Assembly (NCBI RefSeq): GCF_000485595.1
Contig: NW_014577068.1
Span: 31,223-69,581, forward strand
DNA from: Priapulus caudatus
Lineage: Eukaryota > Priapulida > Priapulimorpha > Priapulimorphida > Priapulidae
Reading direction: 5' to 3'
Length of the DNA stretch: 38,359 bases
Under the pieces are notes generated by a model. It did no database searches and was not told where the DNA came from. It was given only the letters and a program-made list of their open reading frames with translations. Every line of letters begins with the position of its first letter. The stretch's first letter is position 1. A program made the translations under genes and the position numbers. Shown piece after piece: positions 1 to 9,597 of this stretch.

Positions 1-36
<36 letters not shown>

Positions 37-40
37 TCTC
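1..40. repeat. (CT)n microsatellite at window edge
   Basis: The window opens with an uninterrupted CT dinucleotide run of about 32 bases that decays into CT-rich sequence. It continues beyond the left edge, so its full length is unknown. Confidence 0.95.
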
Positions 41-226
41 TTATCTTCTCTACTACCCCTGACTAAAGTCACACAGTTACACAACGTGGTACTTAGCTAT
101 CAGCGGCCATCATCGTGTGGGAACCTCGTTACAAACAATGACAGCAGAGCTAGGTAACTAGGAGATGGTGAAGAGACAAGCAGCACGGGTCGTGGGGGGT
201 AATTGATGTACGCCACTTACCAACAC
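41..226. other. Unique sequence, no gene seen
   Basis: Short stretch between the CT run and the first hairpin element. I see no coding signal or RNA gene. Confidence 0.6.
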
Positions 227-513
227 GTTCTGCTAGCATCTATGACAAATACGACGTACGCATATACGCTCTCCTATGACGCTATTTGTCATAGGAAGAT
301 TCTTCCTATGACAAATATTGGCGAGTCAACTTCGTTCCGCTTTACAGCTGAAATTCACTGCTTACATGCGTTCATAATAGCGGTTCTAAGCTCCTATGAT
401 GCGCACAACACATACAACAATATTTGTCATAGGAAGAATCTTCCCATGACAAATAGTGTCATAGGAGAGCGTATATATGCGTATGTCGTATTTGTCATAG
501 ATGCTAGCAGAAC
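227..513. mobile_element. Short hairpin element (MITE-like), 287 bp
   Basis: The two ends are inverted copies of each other: from 227 inward and from 513 inward, about 90 bases match with a few differences, both starting GTTCTGCTAGCATCTATGAC. Each arm carries its own near-perfect 17-bp hairpin with a one-base loop: 283-317 (perfect) and 421-455 (one mismatch), built on TATTTGTCATAGGAAGA. It has no coding capacity. The layout fits a non-autonomous fold-back DNA transposon; I could not define a target-site duplication. An open frame through it (203-553) is a by-product of the repeat. Confidence 0.65.
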
Positions 514-1048
514 AGGCTGCACGTACACGGAGGTAGGTCCGTCATGTGTGTAATGGGATAAATGCGTCGAATATTATGTCAAAGTATACGCAGATTTATA
601 TATACACATTATATTTATTTATTTATTTATTCATTCGTATGTTTATCATATATTATTACATATATTATATTACATTATCTCGGGCGTGGCTTTTCGGTGG
701 ACACGTGTTCTGCCTAACACGCCGGCCCTCTCGCCTATCGGTCCTATTGGTTGGTTTCGGACATTGATAGGTCAAGTAATAGTGGTCACTCTAGCGTCAT
801 TATGAAACGTTTCCAAGCCCATTCTCCTCGCCGCTGACTGGTTGGCAATACTCCTGGTTGCATCATCTCTGGATGCGTTTTACTATCCCTTGGAGTTGCT
901 ACTGGCTAATTATGTTGGCCACGTCTCTCATGAATGCTCTCTAGAACTAATGACTCCAATGGCCCTCTAAAGCTAATAACACCATATGTCTTCTCAAATG
1001 TTAACAATACCAGTTGGTTTCTAGTATCAATTATTTTAAGTGCATACA
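514..1048. other. Non-coding stretch with (TTTA)n run
   Basis: Contains an AT-rich tetranucleotide run around 605-660. The remainder is unique and shows no coding evidence. Confidence 0.6.
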
Positions 1049-1192
1049 GCCCGGCGCACACACACGTGAGTTATTTTACTCAAGTAAAATGACGCATGAG
1101 TCAAATTACTCAACGATAATCCGCCGCACACGTGAGTAAAATGACTCATGCGTCATTTTACTTGAGTAAAATAACTCACGTGTGCGCCGGGC
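1049..1192. mobile_element. 144-bp hairpin element with 55-bp terminal inverted repeats
   Basis: The arm starting GCCCGGCGCACACACACGTG at 1049 is matched in reverse complement by the arm ending at 1192, over about 55 bases with only a two-base difference in a CA run. Between them lies a short loop that again contains the CACACGTGAGTAAAA motif. GCATAC occurs just outside both ends (about 1042-1047 and 1191-1196), consistent with a target-site duplication of about five bases. Both arms carry a TGAGTCA/TGACTCA palindrome (1097-1103, 1142-1148), the AP-1 consensus. No coding capacity. Confidence 0.7.
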
Positions 1193-4100
1193 ATACGGAC
1201 AATCTTATGCTCCCCGCGTCCCAAATTAAGTTCTCTACCGCGCGTGTGCTACTGTCGCTCTTAATCTACATTTCCACCTTCCTGCTATTAACTTTCGCTC
1301 GCGCCCTTTTTGCATCGCTACAATATGGCATATCTTCAGGCTTCACAGCCGGGTCTTCGTAGTCGGTTAACAGCGGGGATACCCCTACAATTATTGTGCA
1401 CTCGGTAAGATATTAAACGTCGACTGTTTACATATATCGCTACTCTCCTGTTCTAACTCTACTTCTTTACCTATTTTTTGCATACATAATGACCGCGTAC
1501 CGACGACCGCAATACCTCCTAAAACTACGCGGCGGGTACTATGCAGTAGGCAGTTACGTATATTACATGGGCATATAAATTAACAAGGTGAATAACATAT
1601 GTTTAAGCCTCAAAACATTGTGCTCCGCGTGTTGGTCTAAGTCAACGGCGCCAGCAAAGTGTGCGCAACACGGCTGGGTTGGCAGAAAGAAAGGTCTGCT
1701 CACCAGCTGCTGATGCTGCCACGGCCCTTTACTTGTGTCCGTTGTATTCTTGAGTTTGCTCCACGTGTGGCTCCGATACCGTGGTGCCTGGACTAGTGGT
1801 GCCTCGCAACTCCGGACAAAACTAGGACCCAACGGACGCAGCGTGCTGTTGTGCGCTCAAACACACCGAGTTATGAACTTAAGAGACACTTAGAGAGGTA
1901 TCAATTTGCGCTCCGTAAACAACATGATTGGCGACAGTTCAAAGTATAATTGTTGATTCACTTATGAATTTTTGCCGCATGATGAGAGCGCACTAAATTG
2001 CAGTTTAGCAGATATACTGGGTTCTGTCAAGGCACCGGACACATAAATTAAAGACTGATAGACGAAAATATAATATCAATTAACAAACGTAGTAACATGA
2101 TAGGAAATCAGAATGATTCTGAACTCGCGCACTAATGGCTTGCAGCCAATCCAGACATTGCGCATACTAATCCTCGAGATTTCTCGTTTTATGTCGACAC
2201 TCGGGAAACTGGGGGAGCCTTCAGTCTACATAGGGATACAACATAACACCCTCAAAAATAGCGAAAACTAGGAACGAGAGCGATCAGTATTTTGGCGTGT
2301 TCCGTGGCCCAAAAAAATAAATTTGTAATCGGGCAAAAAGGAGAGAGGGCATGCCGCTTGTTTTTGGGGTCAAAAGCGTTCTTTTCTGATACCAATAGAA
2401 ATTACAGTGGCTGTGAAAAGGTTCACTTGTATAATGCCACGTGGTGGGAGCATAAGAAGATCTTGACGGAGTACTTAAGAAATAGACCTTGTACAGCAGA
2501 AAGCCCACTCGTAATCGTGCTGGAAGAATACATCACATAAGCGAATTGTTCCTGTTGTCCAGTGTGTTGATATAAAGACAGATTGAACTTAGAAGAGACG
2601 TCAGACAGTCAGAAAAGATGATGAATGAGAGTACAGCCTAAAATTATGGACAACTTGGTAGGACCAATATTTGTGTATAAGTTGATTTTAACAATAACGA
2701 GAAAATTATTGTCATAATGATTCAAGGAGTTGATTATTTGCTAGAAGAAAATTCCACACAAAGATAGCATCGGCGTATTTTGCTAAAACTCAGAACGCAA
2801 GCCGCTGTGTGAACTAAACGTCAATAGAACAACAGGTATATCTAAAACACAATTATTAGTGCAAACCCAGGGTTTCTTTGACGTCTAGGAGTATTATGAA
2901 AAGAAACTACGCCAATTGAAAAAAACACTCAAACCTTTACGCCTACAAGTACAAGTAACATATATACAAACATAGATCGAAGTAAACACGCAGGGCCGAT
3001 AAGCAAGAAAATACGCTAAAGCTAAGCTCGCGTTATAAGGATTGATATAACTTTAAGTATTAAGCATACGTACAATTACATTGAGCTGTAGTATTCTTTG
3101 ACATATATGCGTACATGGCTTATGGCTTCAAACGCGCGCCAACCGGCACAACGGACACGCAACAATGTAAGCAAAAGTATTGGGCAACGTAGAAGCAAAA
3201 TTACTTTTTCTATTGACTGCCCGCGGTTTGCTACAGATAGTGATCATAAACAACCATTGCAACAAAAAGGAAGAACTACAGAGAAGAAAGAAAATTCAAA
3301 CACGGAAAATAAGAATCGAAAAGAAAATCCTAATTAACCATGCCTGGGACATATGAAGGCTAACACCATGTCGCTAATCATATCAAAAAAAAAAGCCACA
3401 GGGTAACATATTTGCGTTAGAAAGAAGGTTAAAATAGCTGCCTTAAATCGATAATAACTCATATAGCAATCTACACGAATACCTCGTGTACATGTATAGA
3501 GATATGTTTAACATGTAACGTAATGAATCCACTGCAAGTGGCCACTGGCCAGTGCATGTGATGGTGGTACTGTGTAGTTTTTGCTTGCGTTAATTGGTTA
3601 CAAGGTGGTAGCCTCCTCTATTGCAGGCCTGTAGCCTTGCGTAGGTAAATGGATGAGTGCTTACCTATTCTGTCTTGCAAATAGTTGTTGGCTACTACGT
3701 ACGATGAGAGGCTTCCATTTTTAATCTGAAGACACTTAAACGTACGCGCCATATCGTGGCAACTTTCATAACGATCCCAACAAACATTCCTTTGAGAAGG
3801 TTCCTGATACCATATCCCTGTGCATTCCACTGTTTCGGCGTGTATGTGAACACATTTGGACTAACAGGGTTACTAGAATCCCACCACTCCACCACAGAGT
3901 CACCACCGTAGACGTTAGATGAGCGCTGTCGCTCCGCGGCACTTGTTCACATTAAAAACATACGCGTCGCACGAACGAATACTACACGCTGCTTGCTACA
4001 CACTGTACATGCGCCAGCGGGAACACATTTCAGGCTACCGTACGCCTGCGCAGGATTCTTCTACAAGCTACGCCGTGCTTCAACAGTTCTTTTGCCGCCT

Positions 4101-4249
4101 TATAGTGCCGAGAGCTCAGTTTATTTGTTACGGACATTTACGGTTTTCAGAGCCAAGTGTACTGATTTACTTGTTTATAACAGTGTACATAGATAGCCCT
4201 TGAATGTGGTCTGGTAACATAAATAATGGACCTTTCTCTGTTTTTGCAG
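1193..4249. other. 3 kb without a supportable gene
   Basis: I read both strands and found no exon set. Two open frames look slightly protein-like but lack support: 2292-2540 (+, 82 residues, with a Cys and a WWEH segment) and 3695-3895 (-, 66 residues) with the overlapping 3618-3830 frame. The latter has a GT donor near 3660 on the minus strand, so a minus-strand exon there is possible but unassigned. No tRNA, array or dominant repeat was recognised. Confidence 0.5.
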
Positions 4250-4351
4250 GAGTTGGTAGTTTCATTTGTAGATGACAGTCACTTTATTCTTGTCAACATT
4301 GGAAAGAGCACTGACACGCTACAACAAATGGCAGTGCTTTCTTCCGGCAAG
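4250..4351 (+). CDS. P2X7R_C gene, first visible exon (34 codons)
   Basis: Preceded by a pyrimidine tract and TTTTTGCAG, followed by AAG|GTAACT. It encodes ELVVSFVDDSHF onward and ends SSGK. It lies left of 4532 and so has no copy in the inverted arm. Membership in the downstream gene rests only on phase and spacing. Confidence 0.5.
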
Positions 4352-6282
4352 GTAACTTTTGCTTCATACCAATTACAAGCTGCACGTTGCTTTTACATGT
4401 TCTGTCATTTGGACACACGTCCGTTTAGGTGCTTCAAAATTATAATCAATAGCAAATATACCATTAGACCCTATTCGATGGTGATGGAATTATTAAAGCC
4501 GCACTATGCGCATCTACACGCTAATGTCTCCAGTACTAGACTAGCAAATACTTCGTGTTATGCATAATCACACTACCTTATGACAAAATAAACTCTAGTT
4601 CCTCCCATTTCACTGTGCGTTGTCTTATAAAAGGCATTTGAAAATACCTCCAATTTGGTTCAAATTCTCCGATGTTGTTGACACTTTCGCGTTGCCTTGC
4701 CAAGCAACCGCACAGCGGTGCTGCGGTACAGCGGTACGGGTGTAGCAAATATAAAAACATGTGACGTCACCCAACCGTTTCTTGGCGAAATGGTTTGGCA
4801 AACAATTTAGCGTTGGCGCCAGATTACCAGATTTCGCACCTCTTTCTTGTGGGTTTTAAGCAAACGCGCACTGAAATGGGAGGAAATAGTTTATTTTGCT
4901 ATAAGGTAGTGTGATTATGCATGACACGAGATATTTGCTAGTCTAGTACTGGAGAAATTAGCGTTTGGATGCGTATAGTGCGGCTTTAACTTGAAATAAT
5001 GATTGAAAATGAAAAACACCTCATAGATTATAACACTTGAAGTATTGCATTTTGAAACTAATTTATTTACATTATCACCTAATTTTTGATTAATGATAGT
5101 AATACACTATCAACTTCTATGACTTTACAGTATATATGTGATATTGCTTTTCACAGAAAAGGAAATTAAAACGGCAAAGAATTGAGGAAAAGAAGTCTCG
5201 GGTTAGTAACATAACATTAAATTAGTTTTTGTGCAATTACAAGAAATTAGTATTTAGTTATCAAATGTTTTATTTTGCACCATACATGCTCCGATTTTGT
5301 ACAACACTGTACAATACATGCAGTTATATCTGTTTACAATAAAACTAGGTACCTCTAATTACAGGCTCACAGGAGTTGGAAGTTTGATACTACAGAAACC
5401 GGTGTGGCAGACTCACAGCCGTCAACCAGTGGCACTTCTGCAGAGGTTTGTTTTTTGTGTGAAAATACAACGTATGTCAATTATGTTTCTCTTATGATAT
5501 TTAAACGGCATTATCAAACCAACTATTCAAACACATGTCATTGAAAAAATCAAATATAGACTAAACATGTTACAAAATTAACACCAGACACATACACTGT
5601 TCACTACAGATAACTTACAGTTCCTAATCAATACTGATAAACATCACTTGTCAATTACGGTTAATTCTGTTACATATATATTCTGTAACAAAATAAGTAA
5701 ATAAAAATTATATTAAAGTTAGTTATTATAATTAAACAATTTCACTTTCAGGAGTATGTCAAAATGTTGCCAAGGTGGCAGCTGGAAAAGTCACTTCTGG
5801 CTGTAACGAATCATGACGTCACCAAAATCCAGGAGACTGCGGCAGCGGCAGCGGCAGCGGCAGCAGCAGCAGGAGGAGACCCTGATGGGACGCCACAACC
5901 ACCAGCATTTTGCCAGTGTGGCAACTGTGTGGACATGCCCACACAGCTGGAACAGCTCTGCTGCAGGAAATCACGTGGGTTATGTGTAACTGTGGTGGCA
6001 GAATTTGCCACCATATGCCTGAACAGAGCTGTTTTAGCGGTCGCTCTGTGCTACAGAGAAGACTTGCTCTGTCTACCAGAAGCACGAACCAACGATGCAA
6101 TGCGCCATGCGGCGTATCGCCAGTTTGTATACTGGAGAATGGGTTCAACCGGTAAGGGACGAGTCGTGATACCATCATGTGTTGTGAATTCCATTCGAAA
6201 TTCTCATCCATCAGAAAATGATCATTATACCGGATTCCGTGTAGGAGCAGTTTCTACTATTCGGCAACATACTTTCGATTAA
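4250..6282 (+). CDS. 3' part of a P2X7R_C (P2X7 ballast) domain gene, four exons
   Basis: Four exons with AG/GT borders, all phase 0, join in frame: 4250-4351, 5157-5201, 5365-5445, 5752-6282 (252 codons visible, 5' end not found). The last exon carries the zinc-binding P2X7 C-terminal domain: CQCGNCVDMPT, a CC pair, CLN, AYRQFV, then IPSCVV and PSENDHYTGF near the C-terminus. In vertebrates this domain is the cytoplasmic ballast of the ATP-gated P2X7 channel; invertebrates often carry it without the channel. No transmembrane channel region is visible here, so I would not call it a receptor. Upstream are a basic KRKLKRQR exon, a Ser/Pro linker and a polyalanine run from a GCG/GCA repeat. It converges on a transposase-like gene, so it may belong to a mobile element. 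Confidence 0.75.
4493..4989. mobile_element. MITE with TTAA ends, 497 bp, about 125-bp TIRs
   Basis: The element starts TTAAAGCCGCACTAT at 4493 and ends with its reverse complement at 4989. The inverted match runs about 120-130 bases inward from each side. TTAA at both ends (4493-4496, 4986-4989) fits a TTAA target duplication, as for piggyBac-type elements; the superfamily is inferred only from this. It sits in the intron between the first and second visible exons of the P2X7R_C gene and encodes nothing evident. A second copy, cut by the gap, is at 12642-13097. Confidence 0.75.
5157..5201 (+). CDS. P2X7R_C gene, basic 15-codon exon
   Basis: Acceptor TTTTCACAG and donor CGG|GTTAGT bound a 45-base, phase-0 exon encoding KRKLKRQRIEEKKSR, a basic segment that could act as a nuclear localisation signal. 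The inverted copy (about 12433-12475) has lost two bases and is out of frame. Confidence 0.6.
5365..5445 (+). CDS. P2X7R_C gene, linker exon (27 codons)
   Basis: Acceptor AATTACAG and donor GAG|GTTTGT. It encodes AHRSWKFDTTETGVADSQ followed by a Ser/Thr/Pro-rich tail, typical of a disordered linker. Phase 0 at both ends. The copy at 12187-12267 (-) has the same length, 81 bases. Confidence 0.6.
5752..6282 (+). CDS. P2X7R_C gene, terminal exon with the zinc-binding domain
   Basis: Follows a TTTCACTTTCAG acceptor at 5751 and runs open to a TAA at 6280-6282. Numbered from the in-frame Met at 5764: polyalanine near residues 26-36, CxCxxC at 50-55, a CC pair at 66-67, further Cys at 74, 85, 96 and 103, AYRQFV at 117-122, IPSCVV at 136-141 and the YTGF signature at 155-158. 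This order matches the P2X7 receptor C-terminal domain. The inverted copy (11362-11889, -) is frameshifted many times. Confidence 0.8.
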   Translation, partial: EYVKMLPRWQLEKSLLAVTNHDVTKIQETAAAAAAAAAAAGGDPDGTPQPPAFCQCGNCVDMPTQLEQLCCRKSRGLCVTVVAEFATICLNRAVLAVALCYREDLLCLPEARTNDAMRHAAYRQFVYWRMGSTGKGRVVIPSCVVNSIRNSHPSENDHYTGFRVGAVSTIRQHTFD

Positions 6283-7038
6283 GAATATACTTTCAACTAA
6301 CGTCAACTTGTGTGGCAACAGTAAATGCTAAGGCAGATTCATCAGTGTTACAAGGCATAACGGTATCACCACTTGTCTTCACTTAGCAGTTGAACCCATT
6401 CTACACCGACATGCTGCACAGCGATAACAGTTTATGTACGACTTATCGTTATCCTTTTCTAGATTATATACGAACACGATTTTATCTGAGAAAATCAATA
6501 ATATACAAATGTTAAATTTACGGGTCCTATCTGTCACATGTATAGAGTTGCGTGAAATGGCCATCTTGTCACGTGGTCTCGTTGTAGCGCCGTTTCCTGC
6601 AATTGATGTACAGATGTAAATTAGTTATATTCATGTCAAAGTAAATATTGCAGCATATTTATATAAACTGAAAACATTGTTTAGTAGCATATAATCTATT
6701 TCTTTTAACGTTTGGAGTATATAATAATTACCATGGAATGTTTGCATTTCCAAATTATTATTTCTCAGGAATGTACCCTTCCCCTTGAGATATATTGTTT
6801 GTTTAATGATTTTTCTATAAATGCCCTTTATGATATGTTAAAATCACTTGCATATAATTATATGGGTATTTTTTTAATTAAAAATTTAAGCAAGTTCAAC
6901 TCAACTTTTCATTGCGTCAGCTAGTGCAATATTTTGTAAATATACATTTTATACTCACTACTATATATTCCAAGCCCAAATATACTACCTAATTAATTAG
7001 AAACACAACTTGTGTATAATATGCCTTTACTTGCCATG
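6283..7038. other. Space between two convergent genes, AT-rich
   Basis: Separates the stops of the P2X7R_C gene (+) and the transposase-like gene (-). I see no exon; it presumably holds both 3' UTRs. Confidence 0.55.
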
Positions 7039-7408
7039 TTACTCGCTGTCATCAGTAGAGGATTCCTCTGTTTGTGCCATGAAGCCTGGTTCCTTACTAT
7101 TTACACGTGCAACATAGGACTTGACTTCCGATGCCATGTCTTGCTTTCTTGCTCCATATCGTGTGAACCATGTCTGGAGCAGCTCCTCCTGGCTCGGCTT
7201 CGGCGCCGTAGCAATGTTTTTCAGCACACGTGTGGGATCACTCTCCATGAGGCCCGCAGCTTCCTCTAGTCTTCCACCTTCTGCGGCGTGTTCTTCACGT
7301 TTCCGCAGTACCATTTTCTGCAGTAATGGTATGTAGCTGAAGTGGTTCTTCACTTTGACGGGTCGCAGTCTCCACTGTTTTGTCGCTTTTGACCATTGAG
7401 TGTGAAAG
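7039..7408 (-). CDS. Transposase-like gene, terminal exon
   Basis: On the minus strand an acceptor TTTTTGCAG is followed by 370 bases ending GACAGCGAGTAA. The first base completes the codon split with the previous exon (CA|C, His). It encodes FHTQWSKATKQW at the start, a charged middle and an acidic end (EESSTDDSE). Confidence 0.65.
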
Positions 7409-8050
7409 CTGCAAAAAGCATTTGTAAATAAAAAATCGTAAGCAATACATGTATGTAAAGCTGATAATTTCACAAGTCATTTATACTTTTTGCATTTTAA
7501 ACATGTTGTTAATGAGATGAATGTTCAATGTTAATGCAGGTTATACAGTTACACTATATTTGATTACATCTGTAAAACTGAAATCAATGATCTTACCAAA
7601 TGTATATATGTATGAATATTCGTGATTTCATTCAAGACTAGCAAAATATAAAGCATAGAAGTTGTTGAAAGTAAAAACAATGTTTGCTGTTACTCACTGA
7701 GTTGTTAGTAATGTATCCATATGAAAACTTGCATCAACTTCCCTGACTCGTCTCGAGCGTACTCTCTGTCATGATGAGCATTGTGGTCGATGGCTGCTAT
7801 CCTGACACAGAGGTCGTGACCTAGGTAGCTGCAAGATAGTGTATAACAGCAAGTTGTTAAAATGAAGGGGCATATGATTTTCAAAATTTTTTGTTTACAT
7901 TAGCGAGAAAATTGTGCAGTTCAGTATTGCTGCCGAATATCATTGCAATCATTGTAACTTAGGTCGTAATTTAGTTAATACCTGAAGCCATATCTTTCCG
8001 AAGCATAGGCTATTACCAAGCTGTGGAAATTTTCCAAGTCTTCAGTTGTT
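7039..8050 (-). CDS. 3' part of a transposase-like gene, three exons (5' end not found)
   Basis: Minus-strand exons: 8050-7982 (69 nt), 7828-7698 (131 nt), 7408-7039 (370 nt, ending TAA). The reading gives EDLENFHSLVIAYASERYGF, then YLGHDLCVRIAAIDHNAHH, then FHTQWSKATKQW and RPVKVKNHFSYIP. The pattern FH..YA.KR..F.Y....R..LAALDHN..R, then a basic aromatic segment, is recalled from C-termini of DDE-type transposase-like proteins in cnidarians and molluscs; assignment is by pattern, not search. The DDE core is not visible: upstream exons would lie beyond the turn-around of the fold-back. The middle exon has a two-base GA excess that creates a stop just before the donor; the inverted arm lacks it. 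Confidence 0.6.
7409..7697. other. Intron of the transposase-like gene
   Basis: AT-rich sequence between the GTGAGT donor at 7697 and the TTTTTGCAG acceptor (minus strand). No embedded gene. Confidence 0.5.
7698..7828 (-). CDS. Transposase-like gene, middle exon with frameshift
   Basis: Bounded by TATCTTGCAG and GTGAGT on the minus strand. It encodes YLGHDLCVRIAAIDHNAHHD and then leaves frame because of a repeated GA (131 bases instead of the 129 that keep phase). The opposite arm (9815-9944) lacks this excess but has one extra G further on (130 bases). Both indels look recent or technical. Confidence 0.6.
7982..8050 (-). CDS. Transposase-like gene, first visible exon
   Basis: Minus-strand acceptor CTTTGTTCAG, 69 bases, donor CAG|GTATTA. 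It encodes TTEDLENFHSLVIAYASERY; the last two bases join with the next exon to give Ser. It needs a preceding exon ending in phase 2, which I could not find. Confidence 0.55.
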
Positions 8051-8188
8051 CTGAACAAAGAAAGTGTAGCGTTATATTATATGGTTACCGACAAAAATAT
8101 GCAGCGGCACGCTCCCCCTACTGGCAATTTAATACAAAACAGGAAATTACATATGGGAATTCGTCTAACGGGCGCGACGCGCTTATTA

Positions 8189-8250
8189 GCGGGCAGGATC
8201 AACACCTCTCAGGCGACGCTTCTCTGGTATCCGGTCTCTCATCTGAGTGC
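8189..8250 (+). repeat. Dispersed repeat R2, copy 1
   Basis: Core GCGGGCAGGATCAACACCTC followed by a GGTATCCGGTCTCTC segment. The same core occurs at 9401-9462 (-), 19511-19573 (-) and 27579-27635 (+), always close to the inner end of a fold-back arm. Confidence 0.8.
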
Positions 8251-8543
8251 GAGTGTGGGTGAGGTGTCGCTTCCCGCTACTTCTACACACAGATCTACTT
8301 GAATATGTATGGACCCCCTTACTACTTAATCATTTTGATCACTTCTTTACTCATACGCAGGCTGTAAGATGCTGGCTGTGGTATTTACTTTGCAAATATA
8401 AACTGGTCGCAAATTTTACTATTACACGCCTGCCATATAAATATTTGGAATATTTAGTGATAATTATAGTAAAGTTAATTACTGTCAATTACTAATTTTT
8501 ACCTGTCCTGCCTAAGTATTTATTTCGTCCACAGACGGCTGTG

Positions 8544-8585
8544 CCCGGGACGCGAAATTTTTTCCCCCACGAGAGCTCCGGACCC
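8544..8585. repeat. Dispersed CGCGAAATTTTTTCCCC motif, copy 1
   Basis: Block reading CCCGGGACGCGAAATTTTTT then CCCCCACGAGAGCTCCGGACC. Related blocks are at 25765-25820, 25961-26012 (inverted) and 26726-26766, so this is a small dispersed repeat family. Confidence 0.65.
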
Positions 8586-8637
8586 ACTATAGATAGTGTT
8601 TTGTAATATATGGTTCGTATATATATGGTTGGGTTCA

Positions 8638-8957
8638 GTGGCGCGTGCGTTCCTTTGTGTGCACGTACACGTGCGTGTGTGCGCCGCGTGTGCAGGTACA
8701 CGTTTGTGCGTGCGTGCGCTGCGTGCGTGTGTGCGTGTGCAGGTACACGTGTGTGCATGTGTGCGTGTGTGTGCGGTACACGTGCGTGCGTGCATGTGCA
8801 CGTAGACGTGCATGCGTGCGTGCGTGCTGTGGCACGTACACGAGCGTGTGCATGAGTGTGTGTGCACGCACACGTGCGTGCGTGCGTGTGTACGTGCGTG
8901 TGTACGTCACGTGCGTGCGTGCGTGCGTGCGTGCCGTGCGTGCGTGCCGTGCGTGTG
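8638..8957. repeat. Irregular (TGCG/TG)n repeat, alternating purine-pyrimidine
   Basis: About 320 bases made almost only of TGCG, TGTG and TACACG units, strictly alternating purine and pyrimidine over long runs, so likely to form Z-DNA and snap-back hairpins. It lies at the geometric centre of fold-back 1 (about 8814). All open frames through it are low-complexity artefacts. Confidence 0.9.
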
Positions 8958-9043
8958 CTTGTATCGAACAATATCACATCGAAACATCATCTGCTTGCTG
9001 CCAACCCGTTAAACTCCGCATGTGCGCATATGACGTCAATGTT

Positions 9044-9334
9044 TATAAACATGAAACATCGCTGCTCCGTCAATACACGCGAAACGCAAGAGAAATACAA
9101 CGATGGCGAAATATACAGCTGTGTACACACACGCAGCTAGGGTCTGCATAGCTCCCAATCCAATTGGTTGTATACAATCTCGTATCTCAAACTCCTGTTT
9201 ATGGTGCATTGTGACCTAACCTATAAAACCAAAAAAAATATTTGTTTGTTATTAAATTGTTGTAAATTAAATCATGTAAATATGGATAAACATAGAAAAA
9301 TACAGAAGAACAGAAAAATAATGAAAGAACGGAT
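9044..9334. repeat. Dispersed repeat R1, copy 1
   Basis: Shares with 23866-24200 a sequence of about 300 bases, including TGAAACATCGCT, ACACACGCAGCTAGG, CTCAAACTCCTGTTTA and an AT-rich end with TATTAAATTGTTGTAAAT. It abuts the SINE-like head at 9335 and may be the body of that SINE read on the minus strand. Confidence 0.75.
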
Positions 9335-9397
9335 GGATTCGATCCAACGACATTTCAGTCGTGTCGTCTCTGGAGGCGACACGCTCAACCCACACTC
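9335..9397 (-). mobile_element. tRNA-like SINE head
   Basis: On the minus strand TGGGTTGAGCG (9392-9382) resembles a Pol III A box and GGATCGAATCC (9345-9335) is one base from the B-box consensus. They span 58 bases, as in tRNA genes. The sequence between does not fold as a normal tRNA, and an R1 body follows, so I read this as a tRNA-derived SINE. Copy 1 of R2 adjoins the same head, truncated, at 8276. Confidence 0.55.
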
Positions 9398-9400
9398 CCA

Positions 9401-9462
9401 CTCAGATGAGAGACCGGATACCAGAGAAGCGTCGCCTGAGAGGTGTTTGATCCTGCCCCGCT
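9401..9462 (-). repeat. Dispersed repeat R2, copy 2
   Basis: Reverse complement of the R2 core at 8189-8250, directly beside the SINE-like head. Part of the fold-back arm. Confidence 0.8.
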
Positions 9463-9597
9463 AATAAGCGCGTCGCCGCCCGTTAGACGAATTCCCATAT
9501 GTAATTTCCTGTTTTGTATTAAATTGCCAGTAGGGGGACGTGCCGCTGCATATTTTTGCGCGGTAACCATATAATATAACGCTACACTTTTTGTTAG

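Larger units (their letters stand above)
4532..8276. repeat. Fold-back 1, left arm (3.75 kb)
   Basis: Matches the reverse complement of 9373-13097 end to end, including the MITE, the P2X7R_C exons, the transposase-like exons and all introns. Differences are scattered single-base indels and substitutions plus one insertion of about 27 bases in the other arm. The left limit is set by the partner running into the N gap; the right limit lies inside a SINE head. Confidence 0.95.
8277..9372. other. Turn-around (spacer) of fold-back 1
   Basis: 1.1 kb not shared between the arms. It contains a short dispersed motif (8544-8585), a CGTG-type repeat (8638-8957), dispersed repeat R1 (9044-9334) and most of a tRNA-like SINE head. 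No gene seen. Confidence 0.7.

Noticed and set aside
2292-2540. 82-codon frame that might be a small zinc-finger-like (FLYWCH-type) exon
   Set aside because: Cys/His spacing does not fit the domain, no splice sites support it, and the opposite strand is also open.
4250-6282. A true P2X7 ATP-gated channel gene
   Set aside because: Only the cytoplasmic ballast domain is visible; no transmembrane or ectodomain exons precede it, and a transposase-like gene adjoins it.
8492-9151. Overlapping open frames on both strands rich in Cys, Val, Arg or His, Thr
   Set aside because: They translate the CGTG repeat in every frame; no domain, no splice structure.
9335-9397. Functional tRNA gene
   Set aside because: The boxes fit, but acceptor and anticodon stems do not form a tRNA; the SINE reading is better.
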